Source: Coriobacteriales bacterium
GTDB lineage: Bacteria; Actinomycetota; Coriobacteriia; Coriobacteriales; UBA8131
Direction: 5' to 3'
DNA: 15,059 nt
NCBI GenBank assembly: GCA_031263665.1
Contig: JAISFJ010000129.1
Coordinates: 1-15,059, forward strand
Part shown: positions 11,446 to 15,059 of the stretch, piece by piece
Position numbering within the stretch: position 1 is the first letter of the stretch
Layout: each line of letters opens with the position of its first letter
The notes under the pieces: model-generated
What the model was told of the DNA's origin: nothing
Databases searched by the model: none
What the model saw: only the letters and a program-made list of their open reading frames with translations
Program-made: the position numbers and the translations under genes

Positions 11446-14087
11446 TATTGCCCTCCTTCCACCCACGAGGCGTAGCTCGTGCCGGTCGCGGGGTCGTACT
11501 CGCGGGCAAAGGCCTCGGGGTATTTCTGCTTCCATTCGTCGTACTCGGCCCGGCTGAGTTTTTCTGCCTGTGCCAAATAGCCTGAGACCGCAAAGCCAAC
11601 GCAGTGCTTGGAGATTGAGCGGGGTGGGCTTATCAGGTTAGCCGCACCACCGCGATCAATACCTTTTGCGATAGGGTCAACGCGCGAACCCTTGTGAATC
11701 ATGATTGATCCAGGCAGCACGCGCTCAGTAATCATGGCGCCGGTGAGGATAACGCCCTGCTCGTTGTAGACCTTGATGATGTCTCCGTTTACTATCCCGC
11801 GAGCCTCAGCATCGACCGGAGAAATCCAGAGCGGCTCATAGAGATAACCGTCAAAGCCGCGCACCTTGGTCGTCTCAATCTCCCTGAACCAGGGGATGTC
11901 GTCTCCTTGCACATGAACGCGGAAGCGTGCCGGGTTGGCTATGAGCAAAAGTGGGTAGGTCTTTGCCTTCTCGCCAAAGGGGGTCTCGTCGTGCGTCCAG
12001 CCCTCCTCAGCCGGACCGCCGATAATCCAGCGGGCCATGGGCGTGCGCTCTTTGTCATCGGGGAAGTTGTCGGCCAGAGCCTGCGACCAGAATTCCAGCT
12101 TGCCACTGGGCGTGTCGAGCGGGAACTGCTCGGGGTCGTTGTAGAAGTTGCGCATACCGGCAGGCATGTCCTTCCAGTCAGGATCGGTTTTGGGGATGTA
12201 GTACTGCTTGGTCTTCAGAGTCTCAAAATCAATCTCCTCAGGCAGGCGGGACTGCTCAAAGGCATATTCCAGCCATTCCTCGTCAGTCATTCCCAGGTTG
12301 ATGTTTTCGGCCACGCCAAAACGCTCGGCAACCTTGATGGCGATTTGATAATCGGAGAAGGACTCACCCACCGTGTCGCAGGCCGGTACCTGGTAACTGG
12401 CAATCTTCAATGGCACAATCTGCGAGGCGCCCACCATGTCGTTTTCTTCGACGCAGGTGGTCACCGGCAAAATCAAATCGGCAAAGAGGCTGTCGTTTTC
12501 CAGCCATTGGTGATTGGTGATGAAGCACTCCACCTTGGGCGTGCGGATAGCTTCCTGATAGTTGAAGCCGCCATTCCAACAGTTCATGTTGCAGGGCTTC
12601 TCTGACCAAAGAAGGTGAATCTCAGTACCACCCTGGTCAGCAGGTGCGGGATAGTTGAACTCCTTAAACTGTTCGTCGGTGGGAACGTAGACGATACAGG
12701 GACTACCCCACCATTTGAGCTCACCGTCATTGAGGGCATGGGCCACAGCCGAGCGCGGCACACTTTGCACCGTGGGATAGAACATGCGACTCTTGGAACA
12801 CATGGACAAAGGAGCAGTCGTCGTCTTGGAAAGGGTCTGCTTGCTCATATCCGAAGCGTTCATGAAGAATTGCTGAACGCCCGGCTTGCCCAGACCCTGC
12901 ATGGCGATTTTGTAGGCGTGTGTGCGCCCCGGCTCATGTGAATACGGACCTTTAATCGAGCCGCTGGAGAAGTGCACCAAAGAAGTGGTGTGCTTGGCCC
13001 ACTTGCGCGCCAGGGCTTTGATGGTCCAAACCGGTACGCCACACAGCGGAGAGGCCCATTCCGGCGTCTTAGGAATACCCTCCTCGTCGGTGCCGAGGAT
13101 GTAGTCGCATACCTTATTAAAGTAGATGGAGTGGGTGTCGATATAGTCTTTGTCGTAGGTGCCCTCGGTCAGCCAGACATACATGATAGCGAAGTCCAAG
13201 GCGGCATCGGTGTTGGGTAGCACGGGAATCCACTTCACCGTCTCGTGGCAAACAGCGGTGTAATTGCAGAAGGGATCGATGACCACAAACTCCTTACCCA
13301 GCTCCTCCCAGTACTTGAGCAGGCGACTCCAGAACTGGCTCGCGTAGTTTTGCGTCAACTCCAAGTCACCAGCGTGAAAAGCGATGAAGTCTGAGTACTT
13401 AGTGATGTCATAACAAACGTTCCACGAACAAAAATTGGTCTCGGGCGGGGCAATCATGCCGAGACCACGGTTGGAGCCCGAGCCCCAGAAGTGCTTGGCA
13501 CCCCAGTACCATCCTTCAACGCTGTCAGGTGTACGGGACTCACGCGTGTAACCACCCAGTTGATTCATGACGGTGGCGTGCATACCGCCACCTGCCTGCA
13601 AGTCCTTAGACTCACGATGGCCGTCTTCACCGATGCAGAGCACCGAGAAGGCACCATAAGAATCGATAATACGCCTTAACTCGGCTTCGATAATGTCTAA
13701 GGCCTCATCCCAAGAGATGCGTGCAAACTTGGAACGGCCACGGTTTTGAGCATTGATTTTGTCTGGGTCTCCACCCGGCTCCCAGTCCACGCGCTTCAGC
13801 GGATACTTGACGCGATTTTCGGAGTAGACGCGGGTTTTGTAGGCTAAGGCGAAGTAGTTGGGCGCGTCACGGATGTCCGGCGAAAACTTCTTGCCGTCCA
13901 CCTCCACCTCCCACCAACTGTCCTTGAGCTCCTCGGCCGTGTACTCGGCATCCCAGCGCAGCGGCCTGAAACGAATTAACTTGCCGTCTTTGGAATCGAT
14001 TGCCACCGGGTCGCCGCCGGTGCCACCGCAAGCGATGGGTCTGACGACGGTCTTGTTCGGCTTTAGTTGGCTTGTTTGATCTACCAT
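11445..14087 (-). CDS. athL: Molybdopterin oxidoreductase large subunit, pyrogallol-phloroglucinol transhydroxylase-like (AthL family)
   Basis: An 880-aa DMSO-reductase-family catalytic subunit with bis-MGD molybdenum, close in length to Pelobacter AthL (about 875 aa). The N-terminus (RPIACGGTGGDPVAIDSKDGKLIRFRP) lacks the Cys motif for a [4Fe-4S] cluster and lacks a Tat signal, so the enzyme is cytoplasmic and draws on the small subunit's clusters, as in transhydroxylase. Asp188-Ser189 in TPDSVEGWYWGAKHFWG align with Asp174-Ser175 of AthL, the Ser being the Mo ligand; AthL Trp176 is Val190 here. His157 (EDGHRES) may match catalytic His144. Further shared blocks are RISWDEALDIIEAE, FVVIDPFCNYTA, VECFITNHQWLENDSLFADLILP, PVDAEARGIVNGDIIKVYNEQG and DRGGAANLISP. 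Start: ATG 14087 with AAAGGAGG 5 nt upstream. Family is secure. The reaction may be hydroxyl transfer or reductive dehydroxylation of a polyphenol, and the substrate may differ from pyrogallol. Confidence 0.88.
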   Translation of the reverse strand: MVDQTSQLKPNKTVVRPIACGGTGGDPVAIDSKDGKLIRFRPLRWDAEYTAEELKDSWWEVEVDGKKFSPDIRDAPNYFALAYKTRVYSENRVKYPLKRVDWEPGGDPDKINAQNRGRSKFARISWDEALDIIEAELRRIIDSYGAFSVLCIGEDGHRESKDLQAGGGMHATVMNQLGGYTRESRTPDSVEGWYWGAKHFWGSGSNRGLGMIAPPETNFCSWNVCYDITKYSDFIAFHAGDLELTQNYASQFWSRLLKYWEELGKEFVVIDPFCNYTAVCHETVKWIPVLPNTDAALDFAIMYVWLTEGTYDKDYIDTHSIYFNKVCDYILGTDEEGIPKTPEWASPLCGVPVWTIKALARKWAKHTTSLVHFSSGSIKGPYSHEPGRTHAYKIAMQGLGKPGVQQFFMNASDMSKQTLSKTTTAPLSMCSKSRMFYPTVQSVPRSAVAHALNDGELKWWGSPCIVYVPTDEQFKEFNYPAPADQGGTEIHLLWSEKPCNMNCWNGGFNYQEAIRTPKVECFITNHQWLENDSLFADLILPVTTCVEENDMVGASQIVPLKIASYQVPACDTVGESFSDYQIAIKVAERFGVAENINLGMTDEEWLEYAFEQSRLPEEIDFETLKTKQYYIPKTDPDWKDMPAGMRNFYNDPEQFPLDTPSGKLEFWSQALADNFPDDKERTPMARWIIGGPAEEGWTHDETPFGEKAKTYPLLLIANPARFRVHVQGDDIPWFREIETTKVRGFDGYLYEPLWISPVDAEARGIVNGDIIKVYNEQGVILTGAMITERVLPGSIMIHKGSRVDPIAKGIDRGGAANLISPPRSISKHCVGFAVSGYLAQAEKLSRAEYDEWKQKYPEAFAREYDPATGTSYASWVEGGQ

Positions 14088-14179
14088 TCATTCCTCCTTT
14101 TCGTAAATAAACGAATTGCGAGCATTGCAGATATGAGCGGATTGTGGGTTTGGCCTCCTTCCCTGACACGGCATGTATT

Positions 14180-14189
14180 TAGGATCCTA
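14180..14189. repeat. Perfect 10-bp palindrome upstream of the Mo-enzyme operon
   Basis: TAGGATCCTA is fully self-complementary and lies in the presumed control region of the catabolic operon. It may be an operator half or full site, but a palindrome of this length can occur by chance. Confidence 0.3.
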
Positions 14190-14364
14190 TTGATGAACGC
14201 CTCTAAAGCACCTCCAAAAATGTAGCAAAGGGCAGTCCACTGTGCTAGTTCATAAAAACCAACGAATGCTATCAGTTAAGTTGCAATTCATCTCAGGTGT
14301 TTTGCGTTTTTGACACTTTCTCATTTTTGCCAAGGCAATCCGAACAAAAGACAGGTACTGTTCT

Positions 14365-14394
14365 TTGACAGATCCTGTGCGATGCGCGTTAAAT
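14365..14394 (+). promoter_or_regulatory. Predicted slyD promoter
   Basis: A consensus TTGACA (14365-14370) is followed after 18 nt by TTAAAT (14389-14394). Transcription would start near 14401, about 33 nt before the slyD ATG. A second TTGACA at 14310-14315 has no good -10. Confidence 0.4.
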
Positions 14395-14433
14395 AAAAGG
14401 GATTTCAAACCACCGCGAAAGGAGTGGTATGAG

Positions 14434-14976
14434 ATGATTGAAATCGGACAGAAAGCCTTGGTGCATTACGTGGGCACATTGGATGATGGCAGTGAGTTTG
14501 ACAACAGCTATCGGCGCGAACAGCCGCTGGAGCTCATCGTCGGGGCCCAACAGGTGTTGCCCGGCTTTGATAAGGCTGTCAGCGAGATGGAGCAGGTCGG
14601 TGACCGCTGCGAGGTACATATCCCGGCTGCCGAAGCCTATGGATTCTATGATGAGAGCCTGATTGAGAAGGCTCCTTTTAAGGCTATTCCCAACGCCGGA
14701 CAACTACCTGTAGGCAGCTACATCATGGTATCCACTCCATCCGGCCCAGCTCGGGTCAAAGTGGACAGGGTAACGAACGACCTCGTGTTCTTCGATCACA
14801 ACCACGAGTTGGCCGACAAGGATTTGACCTTCACCATCGAGCTGGTCTCCTTGCCCGGCGCAAGCGGCTCGAACATCGAAAACGAACAGTACCACGGCGA
14901 CCACTGCGGCTGCGGCTGCAGCAAACTCCGCAAACAGCTGAGCCCAGAGCACGATGAGATAACGCACAGTCACTGA
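14434..14976 (+). CDS. slyD: SlyD-type FKBP peptidyl-prolyl cis-trans isomerase with metal-binding tail
   Basis: A 180-aa folding factor that isomerises X-Pro bonds and acts as a chaperone; SlyD proteins also bind nickel or zinc. The split FKBP domain is visible as ALVHYVGTLDDGSEFDNS, ELIVGAQQVLPGFDKAVSEMEQVGDR and NHELADKDLTFTIELVSL, with the insert-in-flap chaperone domain (about 71-126) starting AYGFYDESLIEKAP. The tail carries His154, His157, Cys158, Cys160 and Cys162 (HGDHCGCGCS) and ends HSH, a short metal-binding tail compared with E. coli SlyD. ATG 14434 follows AAAGGAG by about 9 nt and aligns with family N-termini; an in-frame ATG at 14365 lies inside the predicted promoter. It is divergent from the Mo-enzyme operon. 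A role in maturing that enzyme is possible, but SlyD is a common housekeeping protein. Confidence 0.92.
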   Translation: MIEIGQKALVHYVGTLDDGSEFDNSYRREQPLELIVGAQQVLPGFDKAVSEMEQVGDRCEVHIPAAEAYGFYDESLIEKAPFKAIPNAGQLPVGSYIMVSTPSGPARVKVDRVTNDLVFFDHNHELADKDLTFTIELVSLPGASGSNIENEQYHGDHCGCGCSKLRKQLSPEHDEITHSH

Positions 14977-14982
14977 CGGTAT

Positions 14983-15036
14983 TGGGACAGTGGGGACGGG
15001 GCCAGGGGCAACGGGAGTGGGACAGTGGGGACGGGG
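14983..15036. repeat. 19-bp direct repeat in a G-rich block after slyD
   Basis: TGGGACAGTGGGGACGGGG occurs perfectly at 14983-15001 and 15018-15036. Each copy with its neighbours gives four runs of three or more G separated by short loops on the plus strand, the pattern of a G-quadruplex. It is non-coding on both strands as far as can be seen. Confidence 0.75.
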
Positions 15037-15050
15037 GCAACTGTCCCACT
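15016..15050. repeat. REP-like palindrome at the right edge
   Basis: Perfect 11-bp arms AGTGGGACAGT (15016-15026) and ACTGTCCCACT (15040-15050) enclose a 13-nt G-rich loop. The stem lies 40 bp after the slyD stop. It could end slyD transcription in a factor-dependent way, but no T-run follows; the composition and GGGACAGT core recall REP-type intergenic palindromes linked to single-domain transposases. Confidence 0.6.
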
Positions 15051-15059
15051 TGATGAGGT

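Larger units (their letters stand above)
14088..14433. other. Divergent regulatory region between the Mo-enzyme operon and slyD
   Basis: This 346-bp stretch has no supported gene. It holds the strong AAAGGAGG site of the large subunit (14093-14100), a perfect 10-bp palindrome TAGGATCCTA (14180-14189) about 92 bp before the large-subunit start, and a plausible slyD promoter (14365-14394). On the minus strand I find only poor -35/-10 pairs, which would fit an activator-dependent promoter. No regulator gene for the operon lies in the window. Confidence 0.55.

Noticed and set aside
11446..11535. 30-residue N-terminal extension of the small subunit
   Set aside because: It overlaps the 3' end of the large subunit in another frame; the ATG at 11445 has a strong ribosome binding site and matches BthL N-termini.
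11907..12605. 232-codon plus-strand frame opposite athL
   Set aside because: It lies wholly within the molybdopterin-subunit gene, whose reading frame carries the conserved motifs.
14000..14087. Tat signal peptide on the Mo subunit
   Set aside because: The N-terminus MVDQTSQLKPNKTVVRPIAC has no twin-arginine motif or hydrophobic core, so export is not supported.

Overview
The window reads as a chromosomal segment of a strictly anaerobic, probably gut-type bacterium. Strong AAGGAGG-type ribosome binding sites, a pyrogallol-transhydroxylase-like molybdenum enzyme with large MFS carriers, and a VapC/Phd toxin-antitoxin pair fit the Coriobacteriia (Eggerthellaceae-like) best. That placement is inference from gene content, since no rRNA or marker gene is present. 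Nearly everything is on the minus strand. The exceptions are a small three-gene operon (2796-3744), a 54-codon ORF (4257-4421) and slyD (14434-14976).

Left part (1-4432). A PIN-domain toxin, cut by the window edge, and its Phd/YefM antitoxin overlap by ATGA and have a recognisable promoter overlapping a 9-bp inverted repeat. Then come lysA (diaminopimelate decarboxylase) and a glyoxalase-I-like VOC gene. Next is a compact, AT-richer accessory module: DUF3990 protein (ADP-ribosyltransferase-like motifs), an 81-aa protein and a DUF3791 protein joined by ATGA overlaps, facing a convergent XRE regulator. An imperfect 21-bp direct repeat (2488-2508 and 4143-4163) brackets this module.

Central and right part (4433-14087). 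Eight co-directional genes form what looks like one catabolic locus. Its first two genes encode a two-subunit, cytoplasmic molybdopterin enzyme. The large subunit (880 aa) lacks a Tat signal and lacks the N-terminal [4Fe-4S] motif, but keeps the Asp-Ser pair that supplies the Mo ligand in Pelobacter acidigallici pyrogallol-phloroglucinol transhydroxylase. The small subunit has Cys for three [4Fe-4S] clusters and a C-terminal beta-domain, as in BthL. Downstream are a double zinc-ribbon protein with a Pro/Gly/Ala-rich tail, a VOC-fold protein, an MFS carrier, an SDR oxidoreductase, a zinc MDR-type dehydrogenase and a second MFS carrier paralogous to the first. Taken together this suggests uptake of a polyhydroxylated aromatic (or related cyclic polyol/ketone), hydroxyl-group rearrangement or removal by the Mo enzyme, and processing by the SDR, MDR and VOC proteins. 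The substrate cannot be read from sequence and active-site neighbours differ from Pelobacter, so this may be an undescribed pathway.

Right edge. slyD, a metal-binding FKBP-type prolyl isomerase/chaperone, is divergent from the Mo-enzyme operon across a 346-bp intergenic region. It is followed by a G-rich block with a 19-bp direct repeat, an 11-bp-arm palindrome and two G-quadruplex-type motifs, resembling REP-like intergenic elements.
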